Shown here piece by piece: positions 34,786 through 46,246 of a DNA stretch of 64,000 nt. The DNA is taken from NCBI GenBank assembly GCA_003024175.1, contig MDYQ01000021.1, positions 62,001-126,000 of the forward strand, in the 5' to 3' direction. Under the pieces are notes generated by a model. That model was not told where the DNA came from, ran no database searches, and saw only the letters and a program-made list of their open reading frames with translations. The position numbers and the translations under genes are program-made. This stretch comes from Planoprotostelium fungivorum. Lineage: Eukaryota > Evosea > Variosea > Cavosteliida > Cavosteliaceae. Within the stretch, counting starts at the first letter, position 1. Each line of letters opens with the position of its first letter.

Positions 34786-35856
34786 TTAATCCAACAGAGA
34801 CAGCTGGACACCGACGTTGTTGGTTCCGTTGAGAGAAAAGTGGGTGAATCGGTTGGTATCGACGGCGGTGGACAGAGTGAGCTTCAAGTTGGAAGCGAGC
34901 TTCTGCTGCAGAGAACCGGTGACCTTTCCACTTCCATCGACCTTGACCTTGAAGGTGGTCTCTGAGTCGGGCTTGGCTTGGGCGGCGATGGCAAGCTTGG
35001 GTCTCTCCTCGGGGGTGGTGGCGTCGAAGACAGCCTCTCCTCCAAAAGCCCAGACCTTGTTGATGTTGTGGAAGTACTTGGCTCCGATCTCGGTCTTGGG
35101 TGTCTGGCCGCGGCTGTTCAACTGGCTGTACAGGGTTAGAAGAGGATGAGAGAGGGAGATGTGTGAGATTGTATGGGAAGGAAAATGGAGATGTGATATG
35201 GAGATACTCACGCGAAAGCGGCGATGTCGTAGGCGGGGGTGTTGTAGGTGGCGGTGGCGGCGATCTCCTTGAAGGTCTGCTCCTGCTTGCCCAAAAAGTA
35301 CTCGGCGAATGTTCCGAGGGAGAAATCGTTGAAGCCAAAGACGGCGGCGGCCTTGGTGGTGTGTCCCTTGGCTCTGGGCTCCCATGAAGCGTTGGCGGTG
35401 ACTCTTCTGATTCTGTACTCGGCAGCGAAGGTGGCGTTGATCTCATCGTCCTTGACGAAGGCAGTGTCGATCAGCTTGAGTCCCTGGACCTTGGTGGGCT
35501 CGAAGGTGACCTCGGCCTTCAGATCCTTCTTGGTGGTCAGCTCGAGGAGAGCGGAAGAAGGATTTCCGTTGACGGAGAACTTGTACTTGGGTGTAAGGGT
35601 GACCAAAGGTCCATCCTTGCGGAAGACAACGTTACCCTCGATAGTCTGCAGAAAATGATGAGTTGAATGTCGATAGAGGGTGAGAGGATGGGATTAGCTC
35701 ACTCCGTCTTGGTTGGTCTTGCGGGTGAAGTCAAACTTGGTGTCAGAGGGGTACTCCTTGGTGAGGAGATCTGGAGGAGGATCAGAATGAGACGGAAGCC
35801 TCTGAGGGCTCACCGTTGGTTCTCTTGGTCAAATCCTTGTACAGAGGCTGAGGCAT
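34786..35856 (-). CDS. VDAC: Mitochondrial outer-membrane porin (VDAC)
   Basis: The voltage-dependent anion channel, a 19-strand beta-barrel passing metabolites across the outer mitochondrial membrane. Starts MPQPLYKDLTKRTN, the family's 'P..Y.DLGK.A' N-terminal helix, then LLTKEYPSDTKFDFTRKT, GNVVFRKDGPLVTLTPKYKF, LKAEVTFEPTKVQGLKLIDT, AAAVFGFNDFSLGTFAEYFL, GAKYFHNINKVWAFGGEAVF and the end SLNGTNNVGVQLSLLD, the porin C-terminal signature region. About 280 residues in four or five exons, intact. The coding sequence has stronger codon bias (GTC, AAG, CTC) than its neighbours, as expected of a highly expressed gene. Confidence 0.93.
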
Positions 35857-36551
35857 CTACCATTTTCAGATCTACATCCGCAATCGAACAATGCAGACAA
35901 GGAATAGACATAGACGAGGGAGGATGGTGAACTCTATCTCAGAATGGGAAACCTTGGCTCTGCAGTTCTGTCCTGCTTTGAGAAGACGTCGTCACCTGTT
36001 GGTGTTGTCTGCTGTCTGTTGTGCAAGCAGAACTCCCGAATTCTCGGTATGTTATCGTGCCGAATTCGCGTGAACTGATAGGCAAAACATATTCTAGTTC
36101 CGAAATTTCGATCATCCGTAAAAACAGGTTGAGACCTACAGCGGTCGAATTTTCCTGAACGCAAGACAGATGTATATTTGATTTGACGAGGAGAGAATCT
36201 CAGACCTTACAGAGTCTTCATACTGGTACACGGCCTGATCGATTGGGACTTTATAGAGTTTTCAAGATGAGGCGGGTCTGTGTGCGGACTTCGCTCTAAT
36301 TTTTTTGACGACAGGCCGAAACACCCAGAAACAGACAGTTCTCTCATCAGTCGACTGATGCCCACATTCTATCGCAGACGGCCGAACATGGTTGCTACTC
36401 AACGCGATGATCGGATGGACGATGGCGCCATCGATGATGACGTGTTAAGAAGGATGAACCTCCAACATCGGGAAGCCTGAATGAAACGGTCGTATCGAAA
36501 ATATTCACACTCTGATACTTTTTATGAGATCCATCATCTAATCGGATCTTC
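35857..36551. other. Intergenic stretch of about 700 bp
   Basis: Upstream of VDAC and downstream of the ankyrin gene, both on the minus strand. A plus-strand frame of 66 codons (36280-36480) has no family resemblance. I see no RNA gene. It probably holds the VDAC promoter. Confidence 0.4.
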
Positions 36552-37233
36552 TCATGATGATCCTGTTGATGGGCGATCTTGGTTTGAACCTTTCTCTAAC
36601 GTCTGCATGACGGCACCCGTGACCAGCTGTCTTAGCTCTTCATCTCGGTTCTGACCATCTCTCTCTGTGGCCTCTACGATGCGACCTGCTTGCTCCACCA
36701 GATCTTCCGTTAAGAAGCCAGGCCCTTCCACTGTGGAAGTGTGAGATAAGATCAAATGATGGAATGATCACCAATCTCATCATCGTCGTCATCGCTAAGG
36801 GGAGGTAAAGGTATGCCGGCGACGCTCGATAGATACTGTGCGATATCGGGATGTTCTCTCTCTTCGTGAAACTTTTCTGCGGCCTGATCATTCAATATTA
36901 ACATCATTCCACTAGATCTGATGTTCTCACCGTTTGTCCGTCGTCGTTGATGGCGTGAACGTCTGCACCCAATTCGATCATAAGTTGAGCTCCCTTCAAA
37001 TTCTCTACACAGAATAATGGTGTCTCATCGTCTTCGTCTCGAATGTTGGGGTTGGCACCGGCCGTTTGAACCAACCATCTCGTCAGATCGAAATGACCCC
37101 ATGATACGGCGGCAGTGACGAGACTATAACCGTGCTCGTCTTGTGAATCAGGTGATGCACCCTCGGAGATGAGTCGACTGACGGCCTCTTTATCTCCTTC
37201 AGACGCGAGAATCCAGATGTTGCTCTCCGCCAT
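36552..37233 (-). CDS. Small ankyrin-repeat protein (YAR1/Ank1-like)
   Basis: Starts MAESNIWILASEGDKEAVSR and carries three ankyrin repeats: ASPDSQDEHGYSLVTAAVSW, ANPNIRDEDDETPLFCVENL, ADVHAINDDGQT continuing AAEKFHEEREHPDIAQYLSS. The tail is acidic (LPPLSDDDDEIVEGPGFL) and ends QTLEKGSNQDRPSTGSS. Three exons; the ankyrin repeats are read across a 46-base intron. Architecture and size (about 200 residues) fit the small fungal ankyrin proteins, among them YAR1, a chaperone of ribosomal protein Rps3. That role is only inferred from layout. Confidence 0.82.
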
Positions 37234-37574
37234 GTTGCGATGAAGAAATTCAGAAAATGAGAAGACCCAAAAATTGAGACCTCTACAAAGGACAGTCCAC
37301 ATCAACCCCGTGGGGTTTAGGGTACAGCTCCTCTCTTCAGCTCCATATTAGATAAAATCCGGCCATTCAATCTCTACCACACAGAATTTGAATTCTTCCG
37401 TTTAATTCCTTGAAGGGTTATACTCCTGACTTCGGTGCTCACCGGCATGGGGTCTTTCGACTCAACTCATTTTCACTGAACACGCACAACTGTCTCTTCG
37501 ATGGATCATCATGAAGATCGGGCGTGTTACCTTCCGTATTTGAGACGTCCGATGATCATTTATAAGACTCCAAC
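37234..37574. other. Divergent intergenic stretch, no gene seen
   Basis: Separates the ankyrin gene (minus) from the Frag1-like gene (plus), so it should carry two promoters. A few structured-looking segments (37316-37480) were compared with snRNA, U3 and SRP RNA landmarks without a match. Confidence 0.4.
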
Positions 37575-38730
37575 ATGTTCACCAGTCTAACTCACAAGCG
37601 TATCTTCACGGCCTATCTCGGCTATGCATGGGCTCCCGTAGTTGCTGCTGTTGGTGAGACATCCGATCTCCGATGTTGTCATTCTGAAGACTCTCTCAGC
37701 TTGGTTTACGACTGTCATCGCTCTGTTGATCACTTGGCTGGCTGACGGTAAACCACAATACTCCAATTCTCAGGCCAACATCCCTTTCGTCTCTAATGTC
37801 GGTGAGTCTCCAGAGATCTCACGTGATGCGACAATGACACTATATAGGTGCCGCACACAAGTCTGCTTTCATCGCAGGCTGCGTCATCACTTCCTTCTTC
37901 GTGGTCTTGTCTTTCGTGATGGAGCAAGTGCTCCGCCACAAATTGAGAATTCCAACCGCGACTCGAACCCTCCAGAAGGTCTTGGGATTCTCCGCCATCG
38001 CATTCTGCTTCGTGGCAGCCGTCTCCTTGTCGCTCTTGTCCATCTACGACGCCGACGGATACTGTGAATTGGTATTCGACAGACACCACCCCTGACGTAC
38101 GACTCAGCGAACGTACATTGGATCTGCGCTGCGATTACGATCGCAGGATTGGGTGTGGCGTTCTCCCTACAAGCTGCAGAAGTCTTGTGGCTGTGGAGAT
38201 CACACAGAGATCGCAGTCACCTCAGGCGTAATGGCATCATCAAGCTCGTTCTGGTCATCATCGGAGCGGGTGATCTCGTCATCGATTCAAAGACATCCTC
38301 TGTATTTACTGTCACGTCAGCCCTGGGTATCGCTTTTGCCGTCTTGTACTTCAAATGCGACGGAAGATCTGGAACAACTTCGTCAGGACAAGATTGTTAC
38401 GTCTCGTTCACGGCGGGTAGACGGGGTCCGCCCACAGTCACGTGCAATACTTCCACTGGAAATTGTGAATCGATCACATCGGCAGCAGCAGCAGTCGAAT
38501 GGACTCTTGCTTTCCGTGAGTCGCGATGTGACGGGCCTATGGTATCTGACGAGGAGGCAGTGGTGGCGGCTTTGATCGGAACTTTAGTGTTGGATATGTA
38601 TCCGGCCATCAAGACGTCGGTGGAAGCCATACAGTATTATGGAGCAGTGAATGACGACAAATCGAGAGAGACCACAACAGAAGATGAAAAGGAAAAATTC
38701 GAAAACACGGGCATGAATGTATCAAAATAA
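37575..38730 (+). CDS. Frag1/DRAM/Sfk1-like membrane protein
   Basis: A family of multi-pass proteins of the plasma membrane, lysosome or ER (yeast Sfk1, animal DRAM, PGAP2). First exon MFTSLTHKRIFTAYLGYAWA, then WFTTVIALLITWLADG with SQANIPFVSNVGAAHKSAFI, which fits the family's 'P.IS..G...P....F' block. Helices follow at GCVITSFFVVLSFVMEQVL, VLGFSAIAFCFVAAVSLSLL and, after a splice in the codon following GY, NVHWICAAITIAGLGVAFSL. Late residues CDGRSGTTSSG and the final helix (EWTLAFLVAALIGTLVLDMY after removing a 45-base intron) end in an acidic cytosolic tail. About six membrane segments in total, as in the family. Function in this organism is unknown. Confidence 0.65.
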
Positions 38731-38921
38731 AGAGACCAATAGTCTATAATCACGTCCTTTTCATTTCAAAGTACGTGACTGAGCAGTCATCTTCATCGAT
38801 GAGAAAAGAAGGGAAAAATGGATTTATGAAAAGATATCAATTTGGCCATTGTAAATCGCGAGTTACGTAAACCGTTTCCCGACCATGCACGGAAACTCAA
38901 ACGGAAACCGGTTTCACAAAC

Positions 38922-41900
38922 ATGAAGTACGGTAAGACCCTCTTGGCTCAAGCCAATGAAGCCTGGAGACCACACTATCTGGATTATCATCGATTGAAGA
39001 CACTCATATCAGTCCTTCGAGTGAGCTCTCAATGTGATTTGACAATCATTTGATCCTCAAACCACTTCAGGATAAGTCAACCCGAATAGAAAATAGCCCA
39101 CAAGAGGAGTCGACCTCATTTTCAGATGAGTTAGTCAGACAGATTGTGCAGGCATCCTCTTTCTGCAGGACCAAATTAGACCACTCGAAGAGACGCCTGA
39201 CTCATCTGACCGATCAACTATCTCGAGCCATGCAGGACAACAGGTGATCTCCATCGTATGGGAAAAGTCAACTCAACTCTCTTCAGTCTTCAGGCTCAGG
39301 AGACACTGTCTGCTCTTCTGATGTCTCTTCACTCTTTCGGTTCTGATCTGCATGAACTCAAGTCGTTCGCCGATCTCAATGCAACCGCTCTGACCAAGAT
39401 ATTAAAGAAGCATGACAAGCAACTGGCTGGTACAGCTGCACCTCTCAGGTAGGATCATGCATCATGTGATCCCAGGCCTGACGTCACTTGATCTCCATCC
39501 AATCATCCTTGCATCTTTCTTCCATCCGATCTCACACGATGTCAAAAGTGTTCACACTTCATATTGACGCCATCGATCAGGTCCATCATGTTGGCACGCC
39601 ATGCCAATGAGCCATTTCTCAAACAGACAGAGTTGGATGTATTGCGATCGACTCTGTCCCGGCAGATTCGAACTGCAGAGGAGTTGAGAGAGCGTCATCT
39701 CATCAGCAACCTCCAGAGGTCACCACGCATAGAAGGAGTCTACCAGGTATATCACGACAAAATTTACATCATCACACGATCAGATCCATATCACCACATC
39801 ATGTGAAACTTTCATCATGCTGTATCGCCACAGTCGATCATCACCAAACACATCATCACATAACATCCATCACATCATGATCGATTTTGATTTTCGATAG
39901 ACCTTGAGACACTTGAGGGCGGTGGAGAATTTTGAGGAGTTCCGCAAAAAGTTGTACGACGGTGATGATGAATTAGACAATCGGACTCTGTCGGCTCTGT
40001 TGATCCACGTTGCCGTGCGAGGACCTGTCGTATTCATGTCAGCTCTCCTGGAAAAGTTGAAGAATTTTCCTGAAGCCGTCTGGGGAGCCAGGGACGACAT
40101 GGACCGACCACTGGCAGGTGTGAATTCCACGGAAATTTCGAGTTCATATTCGACAGGTATGGCATCGAGAGACTGCCTGGAGGTTTTATTGAAATGGAAC
40201 GGAGAAATTTCCAGCGAAAATTCGGAGCTTTTGCGATCCACCGATGGAGAGGGCAGGGTAAACGAAATTCCATTGGATTTTCATCGACTCACGATTTGTC
40301 AGACTCCCCTTCACATTCGCGCGGAGAATTGCGGAGAAATGGACTTGCAAGCGATGGATCTATTATTAGCATCGGGTGTCGACGTACACGCTGAAGACCA
40401 ACTGGGAGGCACGCCGCTCCACTCTGCCGCTCAATGTGGTACGTTCGATTGTGAAATACCCGCGAAATTTCTGAGAACGTTCAGGGAATAATGAAGCCGT
40501 ACGGAGGCTCTTGTCGGCGGGGACCGTTGTAGATCGGACCAATAAATCGGGCCGTAGTGCCCTGCACGTGGCTGCGGCAGGTTGTAGTGAGACGATCGTC
40601 CATCAGCTACTAGAAGGAGGGGCCGACGCCGAGGTATGAAATTCCAACGAAATTTTATCGACTCACGATCGTGACAGTTGCGGGATCGTAAGGGGCAGAA
40701 CGCCCTCCACGTCGCAGCCAGATGGGCCAGAGACGATATCGCGACGTGAGAATTTCACAGAAATCTCGCCTTCTCATCGTAATGAAACCCCTCGTGATAT
40801 CCCACAGTACGCTGGTGATCGCGAGACCGAGCACTGCTTTCAGTCAAGACGAAGAAGGTACAAAAGTCGACACGCTTGTCGACGCTGAAATTTCCAGGAA
40901 ATGGTCCCCTGCACATCGCAGCCTCTTTAGGTCACACGAATGTCATTCGGAGCATCGTGGAAAATGCCATCGAGGAGGACAGACAGAGGTGGGAGGACCG
41001 AATGTTTGAGACCGTCTACAACGGTGTAGTCTCCTGTCGCTTCGCAATCAGAAGGGTATGACGGCACTACACCTGGCCGCCATTGAATCACAAGGTCCAT
41101 CAGCTGAGGTGCGTCCCATTTATCCGATTTATCCGTCATTCATCCGTTCATCCGTTGCTCACCGTCGCATTCGCAGATTCTAGTCGCATACGGAGCAGAT
41201 GTAGATGCTACAGATCTAAATGAATGGACGGCTGAGGCTCATGCTTGGTATGCTGGTGATATCGATATTGCACAGAAGATCGCAGCCAAGAAGAGACCCT
41301 TTGATGACCACAGAGGAGGTGAAGAGAAGTGTTAGTTGTAGATTGAAGGGCCCAGGGACACTTTCAGACGTGACTCCTGACACTTCGGTCAGCCCGTAAG
41401 TCTTTGAAATCTCTCCTCCATTTCCGAGATATTTCGTAGAAATCTCACACATCTCCCCTCACCTTCGAACGATCATTGATCTAAAAATAGACCTCCCGCC
41501 TCACCCATGTTGGCTCCACCGTCGCCGAGCTTGAGAAACTATCAAGCTTCGCTCCTATCTATGGTCACGCTCAGAATTCGCGCCAACACGAAAGACAGCG
41601 AATTTATCGCCGTAGTGGGAGAGAGGAAGATCATGGGCTCGAACGACCCCTTGAACGCCCTCCCTCTACAACGAGAGGGGGTGGAGGCCGACGGCACGAA
41701 TATTTGGTCCGTACAAGTCGCCCTTCCGGCCGGCGTCACGACCAAGTGAGAATCTTCCGCGAAATTTCGAAGAGAACTGAATGGCGCGTTGTAGATACAG
41801 ATATATCGTCTGTCAAGGGTCAGAATTGTTGCGGTGGGAATCGCTTCCCAGACAGAGACAAGTGAAACCCGTGGGAAAACAATTCTCCATGGACGATGGA

Positions 41901-44124
41901 GCATTCGGTAGATCTCGCAACGACGTAGGGGAATTTCAGCACGAAGAGTTTGTGGAGGAGGGGTGGCTCATTGGTAGGACGCAATTGAGGCTGAGATTCT
42001 GGTCTGAGTATGGTCAGGCAGTTTTATTCGATCCGAACATCAAGGTGACGTCATCGTAGAGTTTTACATATTTCCTCCTTTAATCAAAATCCATTGCACT
42101 TTCTTGTCGATTACATCTTCTGATTCATCCTTGAATGTATCGAAAGGAGATCATTCATCAAGATAAATCGTACAGTAAAATCATAAATAAAATTCATTCA
42201 TTGAAATGAAACCAGACGTTCCGTATGTCTATCACCACCCAAGAGCCTCTCTCCAAGGTGACCCATCTACACCGTTGTAGATTGACACCCGCAGGTATCC
42301 GAGATCACATTCCCCCTCCCGTCTCAGTACTCTGACGAGATCGTCATCAATGGAGCCGATTTGAACAAATTGACAACGGTCACGATCGATGTCCACAGCA
42401 CCAGCGGACCTCTAGTCGGCCGAGCTATCCTCCACCCGGGGCAGTTTTCAGATCTGAAGGGTGAGAATCGCAGATGCTCCGCGCATCTGCGAATTCGGGC
42501 GAGAAATGACGGAATCAGGTTCCGTCACTGCGACGCTCTTGGGACCCGATTTGGCGGGAAAAGGTTACGTTACGTTCCAGTACTTACTCATCAAGCCGTT
42601 CGAGCATCTCAAGATGGCGCTGTCACTGCATCATCCTTACTGGAAGGCAACCGCCCTGATCGGCCACAGGTGATACATCGATGGATATCGATGTCAAGTC
42701 ATCTGTACATCGACGCATCATCTGCGGAAGACGATATCGAATTCACATCAGAAACATCGTGATGTGATCGAATCAACTCTCGATTGATGTGACATCAGGG
42801 GAGGTGGCGCAGAAGAAGCATCGAAGCGTCAAGGTGACCCACACAGGAGAGTCCACATCAGAGTATGAATTTCCATCGGATTCCACCTGAAATTTCGCAG
42901 GAAAACACGCTCCTATCCTTCCGCACGGCGGCCTCCCTCGGAGCCGAATACGTCGAGTTTGACGTACAACTGACCAATGACATGATTCCAGTCATCTACC
43001 ACGACGAAGTCATCGTCGCACCCGACGCTGGGGGGGCAAAGGTGAGTTGTAGACGGTCGAGTCGAGGTGTGACGGTTTTAGGTGCCCATAGCCAACATCA
43101 CTCTGAAGCAATTCAAGAATTTTCACAGCGAGAAGAAGGTTGAGGAGGGAGGGAAGATAGAGAAGCCACCAACGAAGACGGACGACAAGAGGCCGACTCT
43201 GAACAAGAGCAGGTGATGACGTCACGCGTATCGTCACGTGACACATGTAGATCTCACGGGAATCTATCAAAGTTTTTCAATCCAGAGAGGGAGGAAGAGT
43301 TGCACATCTTAGATGCTTATCCAACGTTGGAAGAATGTTTCAAGGTGGAGGATTTATTTGTAGAGAATGTCTGTTGTATATCATCTTGATATCAATTATT
43401 ATATATTTTTGATCGATTAACGTGGAATAGCACTTGCCCGTTACGACTGGATTCAACGTGGAAGTGAAATACTGTCAGCCAGAGCAACAAGACAGAAACA
43501 ATCTCAGATTATTCGAGAGAAATCTATTCATCGATACCATACTGAAGGTGAGTTCCCTCCTTTTATTCTCCCTCGTCCTCTTTTATTCTCTTTTGTAGTA
43601 CATTGATTATCTTTTATTTATACTCTGCAGACTGTCTTCGATCACGCAGGAGAGAGGAACATCATGTTCTCTAGTTTCGATCCTGACGTGTGTCTACTCC
43701 TCAAGTCCAAGCAGCCTCAGTATCCTGTCTTCTTCTTAACCCGTGGTGGTATGAAGCAATACACAGACAGAAGAACGAAATCTCTCAGAGAAGCCGTACG
43801 GTACGTCAAACTACAACCCGCCGAAAAAATCTGACTCGTTGTAGATTCGCAAAGTCCGCCCGGCTGATGGGCATCGTTTCGAATTCACAACCGCTCATCC
43901 AATCGCCTCAGTTGATTCAGGCCGTGAAGAAGGCAGGGCTGGTCCTCTGTACCTACGGTGACGGAAACAACGACGTCGAGGTATGTTCTATAAGGCGGTT
44001 GCAGATGGAGGAAGCTGATGAAGAGTAGGTTGTCGCCATGCAGGAGAGACTGGGAACCGATGCGGTGATCGTCGATCATGTGGCGCACGTTTTTAAGAAT
44101 CTGAGGAACATGAAGAGAGAATAA
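38922..44124 (+). CDS. GDE1: SPX-ankyrin-CBM20-GDPD glycerophosphodiesterase
   Basis: Parts in order. SPX domain: [20 protein letters not shown] with YHRLKTLI, ending in the basic helix [22 protein letters not shown] domains bind inositol pyrophosphates and report phosphate status. Ankyrin repeats, 40.3-41.3 kb: [51 protein letters not shown]-like repeats, then [24 protein letters not shown]20-like starch-binding domain, 41.55-41.9 kb: [50 protein letters not shown]2-like part (42.3-42.65 kb). GDPD catalytic domain: [60 protein letters not shown] and [14 protein letters not shown]. Fungal GDE1/PHO81 have SPX-ANK-GDPD, while animal GPCPD1 has CBM20-GDPD. It should split glycerophosphocholine-type phosphodiesters. 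About 20 introns. Confidence 0.9.
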
Positions 44125-44510
44125 AGTCGGATACCTGTGCCGACTCCTATATATAGAACGAAGACGATAGAGATGTGATACAGTCTGAAGACAACAAGAA
44201 GGTCTCCCTCACACGATGAATTTCGTGGTGTGTCATTGTGACTTCTTGTCATCACGCGAATACGCCAGCGTTTCAAGGCTACCCAAATGATCGATATCCA
44301 CAGCTGAATATACCAGTGAATAGAGGAGATAGGGCTCTACTTCATCTGATCAGAGAGGGAACATCACTGTTTCTGAGATTGACAGGTGGAGCATTGTTTA
44401 CGGGTGATGCCATCATCTTCCTGGAAACAGGCCCTTCTCTTCTGAATTCGTGCATGGACAAGAATCATTTTCCCTCTTTCTCATTCTTTTAGGGCACACC
44501 ATCGGACAAG
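44125..44510. other. Intergenic stretch before the mucin-like gene
   Basis: Holds the 3' UTR of the phosphodiesterase gene and the promoter of the mucin-like gene. A frame at 44238-44492 shows no family resemblance. A CTATATATAG run lies near 44146, too far upstream to be called a TATA box with confidence. Confidence 0.35.
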
Positions 44511-45841
44511 ATGCAGTTCAGAACCTTCTTCCTCTGCTTCCTCCTCTTCACGGCCGTCTGCTTTGGTCAGAACGCCACAGAGACAACTACCGTCTCGGCC
44601 TCCAGCACCATCTCGGCTTCTAGCACTGTAGCGACTACGGTAGAATCTTCTACTTCAACACAATCGTCATCCGTATCAGTGTCCACCTCCGTGTCAGCAT
44701 CCAGCTCTGTCTCGGCATCCACTTCTGTGTCTTCTTCTGTGTCTTCTTCCGTAACAACAGAGCCCTCCAGCACCTCTTCCACCGAGACGACCAGCACCTT
44801 CAAGACGCCCATCACCACTACTCTGAATGAGACCGCAACCACCACTGGCTCTGCACCTTCCAACACTTCCAGCACCTCTTCATCAGAGACCACTAGCACG
44901 TTCAAGGCTCCCATCACCACCACCCTGAATGAGACAGAGACAACCAGCACCTTCAAGACACCCGTCACCACTACCTTGAACGACACCACAACCACTGGCT
45001 CTTCATCCAGCACTTCTAGCAATTCTTCCACCGAGACAACCAGCACTTTCAAGGCTCCCATCACCACTACCCTGAATGAGACCACAACCACTGGCTCTGC
45101 ACCTTCCAACACTACCAGCACCTTCAAGGCTCCCATCACCACCACCTTGAATGAGACCGCAACCACCACTGGCTCTGCACCTTCCAACACTTCCAGCACC
45201 TCTTCTACCAGTCCGACCAATGCGACTACATCCACCAGCAGTACCGAGTCCACTTCCTCCACAGAGACTACCTCTACCGTCACCGAGGTGCCCCCCACCA
45301 CCACTGCTCCTCAGGTGATCCATCCATACATTCATCATCAGATTCTGATCATCCTCTTTAGGTCGAAGCTGTCTCCATGACTTTCGTCGGCAACCTCTCT
45401 CGCGAGGATTTCCCCAAGCTCATCGCCGGAGTCGTTGGAACCGACCCCGAAGACATCGTCATCACAGCATGGACCAACACCTCTCAGAAGAGGGTCGAGG
45501 CCACCCACGTTGAATTCAACTTTGTCAACGGAAAGATCTCCGCCGTCGAAGCCAAGCAGAATCTCACATCGGCCATCAATGACCAGAAGGAGGGAAAATC
45601 TGACCGCTTCGCTGAAGTTGCAAAGTCCAACGGCTTCGGCAGCATCACCGTCACCAACTACAATGGAAACAAGGAGTCTGACCCCAATCGAGACCATCTC
45701 TCTCCTGGTAAGGTGGCCGGTATCGTCATCGGAGTCATCTTTGGAGTGATCTTGGTGGCTGTCATCATCTACTACATCGTCAAGAAGAGAAACCACAGAA
45801 GCACCTACACGGACTTGGGCGTGGAGCACCACCACCACTAG
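44511..45841 (+). CDS. Mucin-like surface protein, repeat-rich, one membrane span
   Basis: Signal peptide MQFRTFFLCFLLFTAVCFGQ, then about 250 residues almost entirely Ser, Thr, Ala and Val, which is a dense O-glycosylation target. After a 47-base intron (from about 45314) a small folded domain follows: VEAVSMTFVGNLSREDFPKL, DIVITAWTNTSQKRVEATHV, NGFGSITVTN. Its alpha/beta look and place beside the membrane recall SEA domains, without motif proof. One membrane helix (VAGIVIGVIFGVILVAVIIY) and a short basic-to-His tail (KKRNHRSTYTDLGVEHHHH) close it. Cell-surface coat or adhesion protein is the likely role. Strong codon bias suggests high expression. Confidence 0.85.
44790..45205 (+). repeat. 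Tandem coding repeat TSTFK(A/T)P(I/V)TTTLN(E/D)
   Basis: Five copies of a 13-14 residue unit with spacer blocks of Gly-Ser-Ala-Pro-Ser-Asn-Thr type lie inside the mucin-like gene. Units differ by few bases, so they arose by recent slippage or unequal crossing over. Copy number is likely to vary between strains. Confidence 0.85.
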
Positions 45842-46015
45842 GCGCTTTCGTGAAATAAACTATGACTCGAAAGTGTCTCTTGTCATCTGATTCAAAGAAG
45901 ATCACCGGAGTAGTTCGACCTTTCGCGTTCAAGAAAGACAAGAACCCCTCCATTCACATCATCTGGTGGCTGTGTCATCATCTGTCTCTCTTCTCATCTA
46001 AAAATGAAAAATTGT

Positions 46016-46128
46016 GCATCCGGTGGGATTCGAACCCACGCGCGGTTACCCACACTAGAAATCTCTGTCATTGCTGACAGTAAGCTTTCGCTTGAGTCTA
46101 GCGCCATAACCAACTCGGCCACAGATGC
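46016..46128 (-). tRNA. tRNA-Leu(CAA) with intron
   Basis: On the minus strand the acceptor stem GCATCTG pairs with CGGATGC. The D region GTGGCCGAGTTGGTTATGGC and the T arm GTGGGTTCGAATCCCAC are standard. The anticodon stem CTAGA/TCTAG closes a loop C-T-CAA-G-T once a 30-base intron (46061-46090) is removed between positions 37 and 38. The anticodon CAA and the long variable arm (GTGGGTAACCGC) both say leucine. The intron contains a perfect CTGTCA/TGACAG hairpin. Confidence 0.9.
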
Positions 46129-46246
46129 TGTTGTTCACGCTTTCATCAATTGCTACTGTTTCATGACGACCTCTAGTGTTTCAAACAAATCCTAAACCAT
46201 GAGGGGATGTACTGTACAGAGATGACAAAGGAGATCGTTTCGTCTT

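Noticed and set aside
36280-36480. 66-codon plus-strand frame
   Set aside because: Charged low-information peptide, no family resemblance, no supporting context.
37316-37480. Structured-looking non-coding stretch with TTCCGTTTAATTCCTT
   Set aside because: Compared with landmarks of small-subunit rRNA, U1, U2, U5, U6, U3 and SRP RNA; only short chance likeness.
44790-45205. Regular repeats that might suggest a CRISPR array
   Set aside because: The repeats are coding, in frame, of peptide unit length and in a eukaryotic gene; spacers are low-complexity and not unique.
44567-45304. Long antisense frames opposite the mucin-like gene
   Set aside because: Val/Glu-rich shadow of the Ser/Thr codons on the other strand; no start context or domain.
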